Below, piece after piece: positions 16,942 through 26,622 of a stretch of 43,492 nucleotides of DNA. Location: contig JAAYWZ010000072.1 of NCBI GenBank assembly GCA_012516175.1, forward strand, positions 1 to 43,492. Reading direction: 5' to 3'. Within the stretch, counting starts at the first letter, position 1. Each line of letters begins with the position of its first letter. Source of the DNA: Bacilli bacterium (GTDB taxonomy: Bacteria > Bacillota_I > Bacilli_A > Haloplasmatales > Haloplasmataceae). A model generated the notes under the pieces. That model was given only the letters and a program-made list of their open reading frames with translations, was not told the DNA's origin and did not search any database. A program made the position numbers and the translations under genes.

Positions 16942-17700
16942 TTATATATCTAACTCTAATAAATTCTTGACAATAATCGTGGGTTTAATGGGAAAATGTT
17001 CAATCTCTTTAATGGTCATAACTCCTGTTTCCACAAAGATGCTTTCCATACCAAAATTGTGGGCACCTAAGATATCAGTATAATAATTGTCACCAATCAT
17101 CATCACTTGTTCCTTAGGCAGATTTAACTTTTTAAGACCATAGATAAACATCTCTTGTTGGGGTTTACCCATATAAAGAGCTTCAATACCCGATGAAAAC
17201 TCTAATACTTTAGTAAGAGCACCATTACCTGGTGCTACACCATCGGCTTTTGATAGGCGATGGTCGCTATTAGTTGAGATAAACTTAGCACCATTTAGAA
17301 TTTCGCGGAGAGCTTTGGTATATTTAACATAGTTGATTTCAAAATCAATACCAATAACAACATAATCTGCATCTTTTTCAACAATTTGAAGATTATTTTT
17401 TTCTAATTCTTCCCTTATACCATTCATCCCTATTAAATATACTCGGGCATTTGGTTTCTCTTTTACGATGTAATTGGCGGTAACTTCACTCGAAGTAATG
17501 ATGTTCTCTTTTGTTAGTTCATATCCTAATGAAATTAGGTGTTCATAAATGGTATCCGTTGTCCGTGAAGAATTGTTAGTTACAAAGCAAAATTTTATAC
17601 CCTTGTCGTTACACTTCTTAATAAAGTCACGACAAGTGGGAATCACTCTTTCTCCTAAATAAGCGACTCCATCTAGGTCAATTAAGAATCCCTTATTCAT
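16942..17700 (-). CDS. yutF: HAD-superfamily phosphatase, NagD/YutF type
   Basis: Class IIA HAD hydrolase, 252 residues, dephosphorylating small phosphorylated metabolites. Motif I is GFLIDLDGVAYLG (nucleophile and acid Asp), motif II FVTNNSSRT, the C2 cap lies between about 80 and 170, and motifs III/IV are the Lys in MGKPQQEM and VMMIGDNYYTDILGA. Overlaps yutD by 8 bases; yutF-yutD is a conserved Bacillota pair. True substrate not known. Confidence 0.92.
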   Translation of the reverse strand: MNKGFLIDLDGVAYLGERVIPTCRDFIKKCNDKGIKFCFVTNNSSRTTDTIYEHLISLGYELTKENIITSSEVTANYIVKEKPNARVYLIGMNGIREELEKNNLQIVEKDADYVVIGIDFEINYVKYTKALREILNGAKFISTNSDHRLSKADGVAPGNGALTKVLEFSSGIEALYMGKPQQEMFIYGLKKLNLPKEQVMMIGDNYYTDILGAHNFGMESIFVETGVMTIKEIEHFPIKPTIIVKNLLELDI

Positions 17701-17965
17701 TTTTGACCCGTTTTAAAATAAAGTACGGACAATTATAGTTACAGGACTCATTTATGTAATCAGGTATGTTTTTTACATAATTGGGAGAACTGGGATCCTT
17801 AGTGGTAAAACCCTTTAATCTAAGGATATTCGAGGAAATATCACCGACGATTACATCGTATTTGTCTAACGCTTCTGTATATTTTTCACGGAAGACTTGC
17901 TCATTAAAAGCTTCACGGTATTCTTTAACTATTTCAAAGACTTTTCCATTGACTATTATCATCAT
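17693..17965 (-). CDS. yutD: YutD-like DUF1027 protein
   Basis: Small protein of 90 residues of the YutD family, found widely in Bacilli; function unknown. The family pattern is visible: VFEIVKEYREAFNEQVFREKYTEALDKYDVIVGD (residues about 8-41), GFTTKDPSSPNY, and a C-terminal CNYNCPYFILKR with two Cys. The start at 17965 has AAGG 6 bases upstream; a TTG-type or GTG extension of nine residues would run over the promoter -10 box. Its -10 box lies 16 bases before the start codon, so the leader is very short. Confidence 0.88.
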   Translation of the reverse strand: MMIIVNGKVFEIVKEYREAFNEQVFREKYTEALDKYDVIVGDISSNILRLKGFTTKDPSSPNYVKNIPDYINESCNYNCPYFILKRVKNE

Positions 17966-17980
17966 TAATAACCTTAGCCT

Positions 17981-17989
17981 ATTATAACA
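17981..17989 (-). promoter_or_regulatory. Extended -10 promoter of yutD-yutF
   Basis: Minus strand TGTTATAAT, an extended -10 element (TGnTATAAT) with no good -35 box. Confidence 0.55.
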
Positions 17990-18023
17990 CAACTTGGTTT
18001 ATTTATAAATATAATTGTTCCTT

Positions 18024-18716
18024 TTACTCATCCGCCTGTTTATTATCACCGATTGGGGGAATAACAACGCCACTTCCTCCTACAAAATAATAATTAGGGA
18101 TACTTCCCTGAATTATTTTAATTAATAGGGGAGTATAAGTTGTTACGGTGATTTCCTCAGTTTGTAAGGGAATCGCTACTTGAAACTTAACAGTAGTCTT
18201 GATACTTACCTCGATTAAACTATTATTGATACCATAAGCTTTGGCAGTAGAGACAACATCAGTATGAACACTACCAATCATACGTAATTTAATATGTAAT
18301 TTGGGACCAAAATTGCTTAAGTAGGGATTATTAAAGATGACTCCAAGTGGTATGGTTAAATAATGGAGTTCATGGCTTTCATCATTTTGGATATTTAATA
18401 GATGAGTTTGCATCTCTTTAGCCATTTGGGAAATAAGTAAGTTCACTTGATGCACATCGACAATAACGCCACTAACGGTGCCATTACTCCGAGTTTGAAT
18501 CGTAATAATGTTATCAGTATTAATATTAGGAACGATTCTCGTACTGACAGCATCATTAATAACCACCGAGGCATAGAACTGCGCCTTCTCACTGGCATAC
18601 ACAATAATTGGAGAACGAAAATATGCTTTAATCAAAAATAAGACTAATATAATTAATAGAACAAATAAAAGACAAACTTTTTTTACTGTTAGTTTTTTTC
18701 GTCTTCGTCTATACAT
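18024..18716 (-). CDS. yunB: Sporulation protein YunB homologue
   Basis: Membrane-anchored protein of 230 residues. A basic start (RRRRKK) is followed by one transmembrane helix (VCLLFVLLIILVLFLI, residues about 14-29) and an extracytoplasmic domain. Family landmarks: VINDAVS, GVIVDVHQVNLLISQM, IPLGVIFNNPYLSNFGPKLHIKL and TYTPLLIKIIQGSIPNYYFVGG. In B. subtilis YunB is made in the mother cell under sigma-E control and is needed for normal sporulation. The order yunC-yunB matches that genome. Starts 1 base after the yunC stop, so one transcript. Confidence 0.87.
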   Translation of the reverse strand: MYRRRRKKLTVKKVCLLFVLLIILVLFLIKAYFRSPIIVYASEKAQFYASVVINDAVSTRIVPNINTDNIITIQTRSNGTVSGVIVDVHQVNLLISQMAKEMQTHLLNIQNDESHELHYLTIPLGVIFNNPYLSNFGPKLHIKLRMIGSVHTDVVSTAKAYGINNSLIEVSIKTTVKFQVAIPLQTEEITVTTYTPLLIKIIQGSIPNYYFVGGSGVVIPPIGDNKQADE

Positions 18717-18717
18717 A

Positions 18718-19026
18718 TCATTCTAGCTTCGTTAACGCATCCCTAACTAACATTCCTACATAAATACCGCGCTCTTTGGCGGCATCTGTAACCTTTACTA
18801 AAGGTGCATTAAGTAATTCTTCAATGGTTTTAACACCAGAAGCGCAACCACATACAACACCGCGTTCTTTTAAATGGGGTAAACTATCAAACACATCAAC
18901 ATCGATAGCACGGCAACTAATAAAACCAACATCATTCGCAATAATCAATAACGTTGTTTTAGGTAGTTTAATCGTATAAGTATAAAACTGCTTGTTATTA
19001 ACAAAAATACGATCTACTCTAAACAT
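18718..19026 (-). CDS. yunC: YunC family DUF1805 protein
   Basis: 102-residue cytoplasmic protein of the DUF1805 family, function unknown. The pattern YTIKLPKTTLLIIANDVGFISCRAIDVD, VCGCASGVKTIEELLNAPLVKVT and ARERGI-like AKERGIYVGMLVRDAL is characteristic. Start fixed by GAGGAGGG 5 bases upstream. First gene of a pair with yunB. Three Cys are present; metal binding is possible but not shown. Confidence 0.86.
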   Translation of the reverse strand: MFRVDRIFVNNKQFYTYTIKLPKTTLLIIANDVGFISCRAIDVDVFDSLPHLKERGVVCGCASGVKTIEELLNAPLVKVTDAAKERGIYVGMLVRDALTKLE

Positions 19027-19128
19027 AGAATCCCTCCTCTAAACCATTATATGCACTCCTACTAACCATTTATTTATGATGTATAGAAAAAGGTATCAGG
19101 AAAACACTATTTTTGAGGAGGTATTATA

Positions 19129-19602
19129 ATGAAAGTTGCCGATTGCATGACTCGAAGCGTAATAACTCTAAAACCCCATGACACAATCTTAGATGCAAGT
19201 AAGAAGATGAATGAACACGGGATTGGTTTCATCCCCATCACCAATAATGATAATACACCTGTTGGTGTAGTCACAGACAGAGATATCATCATAAGAGGGA
19301 TTGCACAAGGAAAAAAAGAAAATAGTAAGCTTGAAGATATCATGTCAACAAATGTGATTACCATTAAGCCAGATGATGAAGTAGGTTTAGCTGCTCATTT
19401 AATGAGTGATCACCAAATTCGTCGTTTAGTAGTCGTCGATGATGAAGGTAAACTTGTTGGTGTTCTCGCTTTAGGTGATCTCTCCACAAAAAAAGAAAGT
19501 GACACCATGGCTGGTGAAGCACTTTCACACATTTCCGAGATCTCTACTGATAAAGAATCTAATCCCCATCATGGAACAAAGGTGTGGGAGTTTCCGTTAT
19601 AA
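19129..19602 (+). CDS. CBS-domain-pair protein
   Basis: 157-residue cytoplasmic protein made of two CBS motifs: DCMTRSVITLKPHDTILDASKKMNEHGIGFIPI with VGVVTDRDIIIRG, then DIMSTNVITIKPDDEVGLAAHLMSDHQIRRLVVVD with VGVLALGDLS. Such Bateman modules bind AMP, ATP or other nucleotides and often sense energy state; similar stand-alone proteins are stress-related in Bacillota. A strong GAGGAGG ribosome site precedes the ATG. Its last 44 bases overlap the end of the convergent cyclo-ligase gene. No partner is identified. Confidence 0.9.
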   Translation: MKVADCMTRSVITLKPHDTILDASKKMNEHGIGFIPITNNDNTPVGVVTDRDIIIRGIAQGKKENSKLEDIMSTNVITIKPDDEVGLAAHLMSDHQIRRLVVVDDEGKLVGVLALGDLSTKKESDTMAGEALSHISEISTDKESNPHHGTKVWEFPL

Positions 19603-20119
19603 TTATATCCATGGGGATATCATAGGAATCCGTTGGTAATTCGGGAACTAACTGAAATGCAAAACATACTCCCACTTTAGTATGGGGATAATCGGCTAAA
19701 TAGCGGTCATAGTATCCCGCTCCAAATCCTAACCGATAACCTTTAGAGGAAAATGCAATGCCTGGGATGAACATGATTTCAATGGCATCCTTAGGCATTT
19801 TTTCATTACTGTTAGGTTCCATCACATTAAATCGCCCTAGATGGTAATCATCTAAGTCTTTAATGGGAAAAAAAGCCATTGTATGTTTATCTAATACTTT
19901 AGGTAATACAATCGTTTTTCCCTGATTTAGTAGCTCCTGAATCAGTGGTCGTAAGTCTACCTCATTTCCCAATGGTAGATAGAAAGCTAAGGTATCATAT
20001 TTACTTAAATCGAAGGTCCGCTTAATATTGGCGATGATTATATCTGAACGCTCTTCTACATCCTTTTTTGTAAGTTGGTTACGAAGTGCTAGGAATTTTT
20101 CCCTTAATTCTTTTTTCAT
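19559..20119 (-). CDS. 5-formyltetrahydrofolate cyclo-ligase
   Basis: Converts 5-formyl-THF to 5,10-methenyl-THF with ATP, recycling folate. Landmarks: basic N-terminus MKKELREKFLALRNQL, YLPLGNEVDLRPLI, MEPNSNE, MFIPGIAFSSKGYRLGFGAGYYDRYL (the signature) and VGVCFAFQLVPELPTDSYDIPMDIIITE. The start at 20119 (MKKEL) lies 1 base after the stop of the MFS gene; seven extra codons upstream would overlap that gene. 186 residues. Also called YqgN/FAU1. Confidence 0.93.
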   Translation of the reverse strand: MKKELREKFLALRNQLTKKDVEERSDIIIANIKRTFDLSKYDTLAFYLPLGNEVDLRPLIQELLNQGKTIVLPKVLDKHTMAFFPIKDLDDYHLGRFNVMEPNSNEKMPKDAIEIMFIPGIAFSSKGYRLGFGAGYYDRYLADYPHTKVGVCFAFQLVPELPTDSYDIPMDIIITETPTPLFHDGD

Positions 20120-20120
20120 C

Positions 20121-21281
20121 TTACCACCCATATTGTGCAAATTGCTTACGTTTTAAGAATAGTAATATCAATGCGATAACAAGAATAAAAGCAAGTGAAT
20201 AAAAAGTAAACCCTGTACTAAGCGCAAATACAGCACCAGCATAGAATGACCCACCAACATTACCTAAAGCCATGAACCCATTATTTAACCCCATGATTTC
20301 ACCATGAGCATGGCCGTATTTAGAAATAATACTTTGGAGAATGGGTTTATATAAAGCATGGAAGGCAAAGAAGATAACTAAAATGAGAATAGTGAAGATC
20401 ATGTTTTTTGATTCAAAATACATCGCAAGACTTAAAGATAGAGAGATAAAAATGATACTAATAATTAATACATTATAATCATTATACTTTCTTTTGATAA
20501 TTGGGAAGATAACGATATTCATTATCAATCCAATTAGACCTGTTACCGCCATTATGATGCCTATAAACTTTGGACTTAAATCTAAAATAAACTTCATATA
20601 TGAGTTAAAACCATTGTTAAATCCAGTTGAAAAGAAACTAGTAATCATTGTAATGAGCAATAAAAGTGGTACTAACGAATCGCGGTATTGAAGGATGTCT
20701 TTCCAAAAATTACTTCTTACTCTTACTTTTACTTCCTTATTGCTTTCTTTTAAAAATATTAAGATAAGAACACCAGTTAAAATACTCATTATACTCTGAA
20801 ACATAAAGGCTTGATGGTAGTCTTGATTACCAATAACACCACCAATGAGATAGCCAATGGTTGAAGAGAATCCCGTTAAGGCAGTGTAAAGTGCCATAAC
20901 TTGGGTCCGTGCTTTAGGTTCAGAGACATCGATTAAGTAAGCCATACTGCTTACATAACTACTGGCGACAAAACTGCCAGATATTAACCTAAAGATGATG
21001 ATAATCCAAGGATTTATCGAAAACCCAAAACCTAGTTGAGCTAATCCATATCCTAAACACCCAATAATAATACAAGGTTTTCTCCCAATCCGGTCAGAAA
21101 TGCGTCCCCAAAAGGGTGACATCACAAAATTCGCAAAACTCATTGTCGCAAATAACGCTCCTAATAAGAGCGAACCATGACCAATACTACTTACAAGTTC
21201 TGGTGTTACGGGGTGTGCAAGATTGTTCACTAAGTATATTAAAGTTATGAAGATAATCATTACTGTAGCTTTTTTATTCAT
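20121..21281 (-). CDS. Major facilitator superfamily transporter, drug-efflux type
   Basis: 386 residues with about 12 hydrophobic helices, thus an inner-membrane secondary transporter. The TM2-TM3 loop has the MFS motif FWGRISDRIGRKP and a C-terminal half repeat is recognisable. Closest in style to TetA/NorA-like or sugar-efflux DHA1 exporters. Substrate unknown. It has its own promoter and is translationally close to the folate cyclo-ligase behind it. Confidence 0.85.
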   Translation of the reverse strand: MNKKATVMIIFITLIYLVNNLAHPVTPELVSSIGHGSLLLGALFATMSFANFVMSPFWGRISDRIGRKPCIIIGCLGYGLAQLGFGFSINPWIIIIFRLISGSFVASSYVSSMAYLIDVSEPKARTQVMALYTALTGFSSTIGYLIGGVIGNQDYHQAFMFQSIMSILTGVLILIFLKESNKEVKVRVRSNFWKDILQYRDSLVPLLLLITMITSFFSTGFNNGFNSYMKFILDLSPKFIGIIMAVTGLIGLIMNIVIFPIIKRKYNDYNVLIISIIFISLSLSLAMYFESKNMIFTILILVIFFAFHALYKPILQSIISKYGHAHGEIMGLNNGFMALGNVGGSFYAGAVFALSTGFTFYSLAFILVIALILLFLKRKQFAQYGW

Positions 21282-21312
21282 ACTAACCTACTCCGTTATT
21301 ACAATCACTAAT

Positions 21313-21341
21313 ATTCTACTATAAATGCCGATAATTTGTAA
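21313..21341 (-). promoter_or_regulatory. Sigma-A promoter of the MFS gene
   Basis: Minus strand TTACAA (21336-21341), 17-base spacer, TAGAAT (21313-21318), 32 bases before the start codon. Confidence 0.55.
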
Positions 21342-21366
21342 GATATTAAATTTCCTATTTAATCAC

Positions 21367-21404
21367 AAAAGAACTGTATACAAAAGATTGTATACAGTTC
21401 TTTT
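21367..21404 (-). terminator. Terminator of the suf operon
   Basis: Stem GAACTGTATACA (21371-21382)/TGTATACAGTTC (21389-21400), extended by A/T pairs, 6-base loop, T run on both strands. Follows the sufB stop. Confidence 0.88.
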
Positions 21405-21405
21405 T

Positions 21406-22821
21406 TTACCCAATCGAACCTTCCATATTGAGTTTTAATAATTGATTTAACTCTACCGCATATTCCATCGGTAATTCCTTCGCAAATGGTTCAATGAAGC
21501 CCATGATGATCATTTCCGTCGCTTGTTCTTCTGTTAAACCCCGACTCATTAGATAGAACAATTGGTCTTCAGAGACTTTTGAGACCGTTGCTTCATGTTC
21601 TAGTGTAGCATCACTAGTACTGATGATGTTAGTCGGGATAGTATCGGATTTTGATATACCATCGAGAATAATCGTATCGCACTCAACGTGGGCTTTCGCA
21701 TTCTTCGCATTTTTACCAATATTCACTAACCCGCGGTAGTTAACAATGCCACCACCTCGAGAAATCGACTTCGAGATAATGGTAGATGAGGTATTAGGAG
21801 CTAAATGTATCATCTTTGCTCCTGCATCTTGATTTTGACCTTTTCCAGCGAAGGCAATGGAAATGGTTGTACCTTTGGCGCCTTCACCTTTTAAGATGCA
21901 GGCAGGATATTTCATATTTATCGCTGAACCTATGTTGCCATCAATCCATTCCATTAAACCATTTTTCTCAACAATAGCACGTTTTGTGACGAGGTTAATA
22001 ATATTATTAGCCCAGTTTTGTACCGTAGTATAGCGACAATAAGCACCTTCTCTAACAAAGATCTCTACTACTGCGGCATGGAGGGAATCCTTGGAGTATA
22101 TGGGAGCCGTACAACCTTCAACATAATGAACAGAAGCACCTTCATCAACGATGATGAGGGTTCGTTCAAATTGTCCCATTTGCTCGGAATTAATTCGGAA
22201 ATAGGATTGAAGTGGCTTTTCTACCTTTACTCCTTTAGGCACGTAAATGAATGACCCACCACTCCAAACGGCTGTATTTAAAGCCGCAAATTTATTATCA
22301 GTAGGCGGAACGGCTTTAGTAAAGTATTCTTTAAAGAGTTCAGGGTAACGTTTTAAAGCTGTATCGGTATCAAGGAAGATTACTCCTTGTTCCTCTAATT
22401 CCTTTAAGGCGTTATGGTATACTACTTCTGATTCAAACTGGGTAGAAACACCAGCGAGGAATTTTTGTTCCGCTTCAGGAATACCTAACTTATCAAAGGT
22501 TTCCTTAATCTCAGTAGGGACATCATCCCAACGATTTTCTGATTTCTCTGTAGGTTTAATATAATATGTATATTCATCATAGTTAATATCGCTTAAATCA
22601 GGACCAAAACTAGGGTTAGGAGCCTCTTTAAAATATTGATATGCTTTCAAACGGAGCTCTGTCATCCATTCTGGTTCCTGTTTTGTTTTTGATATTAACT
22701 TAACAACCTCTTCATTTAAACCCTTACCAGTATCGAAGATGGGTTTCGTCTCGGTACGGAAGCCGTACTTATATTCCCCTACAATACTGTTTATCTCCTT
22801 GTGGGTATCTTTTTCTGCCAT
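21406..22821 (-). CDS. sufB: Fe-S cluster assembly scaffold SufB
   Basis: Core scaffold subunit of the SufBCD complex, which builds [4Fe-4S] clusters. Right-handed beta-helix protein of 471 residues, standard size. Motifs: [39 protein letters not shown] (the Cys), [17 protein letters not shown], and the C-terminal [21 protein letters not shown] with the conserved helices. Ribosome site AAGAGGTG. Last gene of sufCDSUB, 11 bases after sufU. Confidence 0.98.
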   Translation of the reverse strand: MAEKDTHKEINSIVGEYKYGFRTETKPIFDTGKGLNEEVVKLISKTKQEPEWMTELRLKAYQYFKEAPNPSFGPDLSDINYDEYTYYIKPTEKSENRWDDVPTEIKETFDKLGIPEAEQKFLAGVSTQFESEVVYHNALKELEEQGVIFLDTDTALKRYPELFKEYFTKAVPPTDNKFAALNTAVWSGGSFIYVPKGVKVEKPLQSYFRINSEQMGQFERTLIIVDEGASVHYVEGCTAPIYSKDSLHAAVVEIFVREGAYCRYTTVQNWANNIINLVTKRAIVEKNGLMEWIDGNIGSAINMKYPACILKGEGAKGTTISIAFAGKGQNQDAGAKMIHLAPNTSSTIISKSISRGGGIVNYRGLVNIGKNAKNAKAHVECDTIILDGISKSDTIPTNIISTSDATLEHEATVSKVSEDQLFYLMSRGLTEEQATEMIIMGFIEPFAKELPMEYAVELNQLLKLNMEGSIG

Positions 22822-22832
22822 GTTTTCACCTC

Positions 22833-23297
22833 TTATTCTTCATCTTTATGATACGGGCAATTTAAATGTTTTTCAATTGCTTTGCTTAGGGCATTCCACG
22901 CGATGGTAGCACATTTGAAGCGTTGCGGGAATTGACTTACGCCTTGATATACAATCGCATCGCCCATATCGAGGTTTTCGTCAAATGCTTCCCCTTTTAC
23001 CATATGAACATAATTATCGATAACTTTTATCGCATCTTCAATTTTCATACCCTTCACTGTTTCACTCATAACCGAAGCACTGGACATCGAGATGGAACAA
23101 CCAACCCCATCTTGATAGATTTCTGTGATACGTCCATCTTCTACTTTGATTTGAATCGTTAAATCATCACCACAAGTAGGGTTTTTAATATGGACTGTAT
23201 AAAATGATTCATCACCTTTTAATCCCTTATTGCGGGGATTTTTATAATGGTCCATGATTACTTGTCGATATAGTGTTTCGAGATTTCCATAAGCCAT
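22833..23297 (-). CDS. sufU: Sulfur transfer / scaffold protein SufU
   Basis: NifU-N domain zinc protein that takes sulfur from SufS and passes it to the SufBCD scaffold in Gram-positive bacteria. 154 residues with [27 protein letters not shown] (first Cys), [17 protein letters not shown] (second Cys) and [15 protein letters not shown] (third Cys), plus the SufU-type insert. Three conserved Cys and Asp are present. Located between sufS and sufB as usual in Bacillota. Confidence 0.96.
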   Translation of the reverse strand: MAYGNLETLYRQVIMDHYKNPRNKGLKGDESFYTVHIKNPTCGDDLTIQIKVEDGRITEIYQDGVGCSISMSSASVMSETVKGMKIEDAIKVIDNYVHMVKGEAFDENLDMGDAIVYQGVSQFPQRFKCATIAWNALSKAIEKHLNCPYHKDEE

Positions 23298-23311
23298 TTT
23301 CTTTACCCCTT

Positions 23312-24517
23312 CTATATAAATGAATCAAAGAATGCTTTCGCTTTATGTATAGCTTGGATAAAGCGGTCAATATCTTCTTTAGTGTTATAGAAATAAGTAC
23401 TTGCCCTAATAGTCGCCACTTGATTTAAGCAACGCATGAGGGGTTGGGCACAATGATGTCCAGCCCGAATTGCGACATTTTCTTGATCAAAGACAGTAGC
23501 GGCATCATGGGGATGAACACCATCAATATTAAAGGAAACAATACCTGTATCTGTTTTAGGATTATAAATGGTAATCCCATTGATATTCTTCATTTCCTGT
23601 AACATATAATCCCGTAAGATATTGTCTTGTTGCATGATAAAATCATAACCAATTGAATTAATATAATCGATGGCCGCACCTAAACCAATCGCCCCACCGA
23701 TAATCGGTGTTCCTGTTTCAAATTTATAAGGGGTTTCCTTAAATGTTGCACAGGATAATTCCACCGTATCAATCATGTCGCCACCAAACTCAACTGGTTC
23801 CATCGTTTGCAATAAGTGGTGTTTTCCGTAAAGAACACCAATACCAGTTGGTCCACACATCTTATGCCCTGAAAAGGCAAGAAAATCACAATCTAAGTCT
23901 TTCACATCGATGGGCATGTGTGGTGCTGCTTGTGCACTATCAACAATCACAATTGCCCCTTTTTCGTGGGCTAAGCGAATAATCTCTTTAATTGGTGTAA
24001 TATAACCCATCGCATTCGATATATAGTTTAAGGCAACAACTTTTGTTTTATCAGATAAGACTTTCTTAAAGTTTTCGACGGTTATCCGCTTGTCCTCATC
24101 TAACGGTACAAAAACTAGTTTAGCATTTTTCTTACGGGCTACATTTTGCCAAGGTAACATCGAGGAATGATGTTCTAGTTCTGATGTGATAATCTCATCA
24201 CCTAACTCAATGATTTGCATTCCTAAACTAGATGCAACTAAATTAAGGGCACTAGAAGTCCCACGGGTAAAAACAACTTCTTCAAAGCGGCAATTTAAGA
24301 GTTTGGCAACTTTTTCCCGTGCACCCTCATATAATTCTGTTGCTTCATGACTTAAACGATACACTCCTCGATGAACGTTTACGCCTAAACGTTCATTATA
24401 GAAGTTTATCATATCAATAACGGGTTTTGGTTTTAATGATGAGGCAGCGTTATCTAAATAAACAAGGTCGCTATTAACAAGGATGTAAAAATCCTTCCTA
24501 ATACTGTGTACATCCAT
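23312..24517 (-). CDS. sufS: Cysteine desulfurase SufS
   Basis: PLP enzyme that removes sulfur from cysteine for cluster synthesis. 401 residues, group II. Motifs: VYLDNAASSLKP, NVHRGVYRLSHEAT, FTRGTSSALNLVA, ELEHHSSMLPWQ, VDSAQAAPHMPIDVKDLDCDFLAFSGHKMCGPTGIGVLYG (Lys in GHK carries PLP) and the catalytic-Cys loop in RAGHHCAQPLM. Ribosome site is weak. Starts 13 bases after sufD. Confidence 0.97.
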   Translation of the reverse strand: MDVHSIRKDFYILVNSDLVYLDNAASSLKPKPVIDMINFYNERLGVNVHRGVYRLSHEATELYEGAREKVAKLLNCRFEEVVFTRGTSSALNLVASSLGMQIIELGDEIITSELEHHSSMLPWQNVARKKNAKLVFVPLDEDKRITVENFKKVLSDKTKVVALNYISNAMGYITPIKEIIRLAHEKGAIVIVDSAQAAPHMPIDVKDLDCDFLAFSGHKMCGPTGIGVLYGKHHLLQTMEPVEFGGDMIDTVELSCATFKETPYKFETGTPIIGGAIGLGAAIDYINSIGYDFIMQQDNILRDYMLQEMKNINGITIYNPKTDTGIVSFNIDGVHPHDAATVFDQENVAIRAGHHCAQPLMRCLNQVATIRASTYFYNTKEDIDRFIQAIHKAKAFFDSFI

Positions 24518-24530
24518 ATTATCATCGCTT

Positions 24531-25745
24531 TCAACTTACTGATAATTTTTTCTCAATAGTTTTAATAAAACTTGCTCTAATATTTTCTGATGTTAGTAAT
24601 TCTAATACTGGAGTTAAAAATCCATAGATGATGAGTTTTTCTGCATCACGTTTTGATAAACCACGGCTCATCAGATAATAGAGTTGATCTTCATTAACTT
24701 TGCCGATAGCAGCACCATGACCAGCATTTACATCGTATTCATCAATCAATAAAAATGGATTGGCATTTACCTTTGCATTATCAGAGAGGTTGATAATGCT
24801 TGTATGTTGTTGCGAATTAGAACCATTCATGCCTTGATGAATCTTGCCGATCCCATCCACAAATAAATAACCCTTATCTTTGACAATACCATGGTTGTTA
24901 ATAAAACCAACACTATAAGGGGCTAAATGTTCCATATTTACCAAAACAACATGGGTGTTATCTTTATCAGTAAATAGAACATTTCTACTTTCTGCGTAAG
25001 AATTACGACCAATTAATTTTATATGATTCTTAGCAAAGGTATTCCCATCATTTAATTGGCCTAAGGCATAAACTAAACTAGCGTCATCCTTCACATAACC
25101 ATAACGACCGATATAAGAAGTTGTTTCATCACTTAAACGGTCAATACCAATGTAGTTTAATTTCGCATTATCATTAACGATAGTTTCACTAATATAATTG
25201 AAATTAACTGGTCCTAAACTTTCTAAACTTTCTACAAGGGTTAATTCGCTATTTGCTTCTAGGTTAATGAATGTTTCGTGGGCAAGGTCACGACTACTAA
25301 TGACATAAACCTTTAAAGCATCTTTAATAACACGATTCTTGGGTACATTGATATATAGAAAACTATTTAAATGCATTTTATTTAAGGTAACTAACTTGTC
25401 TTCATCAAAAGTAGCTAAGTGTTCCTGAATGATATTTAATACTTCTTGATCATTTTGCTCTAAAGCATCAAAGTAACTACTTACTTTAATACCAGCAAAA
25501 TTATCATTTAAATTCGTATAAATAATATTACCATCTTTTAGTACCACGATGTTTTCTTGATCATCAATTCTACTACTAATATTATTGGGTAAGATAATAA
25601 CCTTTTCTTCTTTAACTAAAGTGGTATTTATATTATTAAACGCAAAACTCTCCATCTTAATCTTACCAAGGCGCGGATATTGCGTCTTGTCTAGATGAAC
25701 CGACTGCTTATCCTTGAGTTTCTCGAGCTCTGAATCATAAAACAT
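24531..25745 (-). CDS. sufD: Fe-S cluster assembly protein SufD
   Basis: SufB paralogue that forms the SufBCD scaffold. The C-terminal beta-helix block is clear: MEHLAPYSVGFINNHGIV, GIGKIHQGMNGSNSQQHTSI, NPFLLIDEYDVNAGHGAAIGKVNEDQLYYLMSRGL. The N-terminal half is divergent. I start at the ATG 25745 (MFYDSELEKL) because GGAGGAATC precedes it; a longer frame runs 15 codons upstream into the SufC stop region. 404 residues. Confidence 0.94.
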   Translation of the reverse strand: MFYDSELEKLKDKQSVHLDKTQYPRLGKIKMESFAFNNINTTLVKEEKVIILPNNISSRIDDQENIVVLKDGNIIYTNLNDNFAGIKVSSYFDALEQNDQEVLNIIQEHLATFDEDKLVTLNKMHLNSFLYINVPKNRVIKDALKVYVISSRDLAHETFINLEANSELTLVESLESLGPVNFNYISETIVNDNAKLNYIGIDRLSDETTSYIGRYGYVKDDASLVYALGQLNDGNTFAKNHIKLIGRNSYAESRNVLFTDKDNTHVVLVNMEHLAPYSVGFINNHGIVKDKGYLFVDGIGKIHQGMNGSNSQQHTSIINLSDNAKVNANPFLLIDEYDVNAGHGAAIGKVNEDQLYYLMSRGLSKRDAEKLIIYGFLTPVLELLTSENIRASFIKTIEKKLSVS

Positions 25746-25762
25746 GTAGATTCCTCCAATCG

Positions 25763-26593
25763 CTATTCTAATGCCTTCCGCGTCGCGCATTCACCAAGTA
25801 AAGCAGGACGTAATTGCTCATCTTCCACAATAACTCGTTCATCTTCGATGCCTAATTCATCTTTAATCCAATCATAGCCTTCTCTATCAATCTTTTCGAT
25901 TAATTCAATGCCACCACTCTTAACGATTCTACCTTTCATCATTACATGGACTTTATCTGGCTTGATATAATCGAGAATTCTTTGATAATGGGTAATCATT
26001 AAACAACCAAAGTTTTCACTACGCATCGAATTAACCGCATCGCCAACAATCCTGAGGGCATCTACGTCAAGTCCAGAGTCGATTTCATCTAATATCGCAA
26101 TATTGGGCTTCAACATTAGTAATTGTAAGATTTCATTGCGTTTCTTCTCGCCACCAGAAAAGCCATCATTTAAATAGCGGTGAGGTAGATCACTATTCAT
26201 CTTTAGCTTTTCAATTGCCCGGTCATAATCCATAATAAAGCGATATAAAGGGATAGTTTGACCAGTGCGAGCTTGGATTGCGGTTCTGATAAAATCTGAA
26301 TTGGTAACCCCAGGTACTTCTTGGGGATATTGCATCGCTAAGAATAAACCCTTACGTGCCCGTTCATCGACAGGCATCTCAGTAATATCTTCTTCATTTA
26401 ATAGTATTTGACCTTGTGTAACTGTATATTTAGGACTCCCCATAATTACAGAAGCTAATGTTGATTTACCAGTACCATTGGGTCCCATGATAACATGGAA
26501 CTCACCACCTTCTACAGTTAAATCAACACCTTTGAGTATTTCTTTATCTTCTACACTAGCATGGAGATTCTTGATTTCTAGTTTCGGTTTCAT
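25763..26593 (-). CDS. sufC: Fe-S cluster assembly ATPase SufC
   Basis: ABC-type ATPase subunit of SufBCD. Walker A GPNGTGKSTLASVIMG, Q-loop AMQYPQEVPGV, signature FSGGEKKRNEILQLL, Walker B NIAILDEIDSGLDVDALRIV, H-loop MITHYQRILDYI. At 276 residues slightly longer than the usual 250-260 because of a C-terminal extension. First gene of the operon, with AGGAGG and a sigma-A promoter upstream. Confidence 0.98.
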   Translation of the reverse strand: MKPKLEIKNLHASVEDKEILKGVDLTVEGGEFHVIMGPNGTGKSTLASVIMGSPKYTVTQGQILLNEEDITEMPVDERARKGLFLAMQYPQEVPGVTNSDFIRTAIQARTGQTIPLYRFIMDYDRAIEKLKMNSDLPHRYLNDGFSGGEKKRNEILQLLMLKPNIAILDEIDSGLDVDALRIVGDAVNSMRSENFGCLMITHYQRILDYIKPDKVHVMMKGRIVKSGGIELIEKIDREGYDWIKDELGIEDERVIVEDEQLRPALLGECATRKALE

Positions 26594-26622
26594 GTCGTCC
26601 TCCTATAAAGTCTCTAGCCTTT

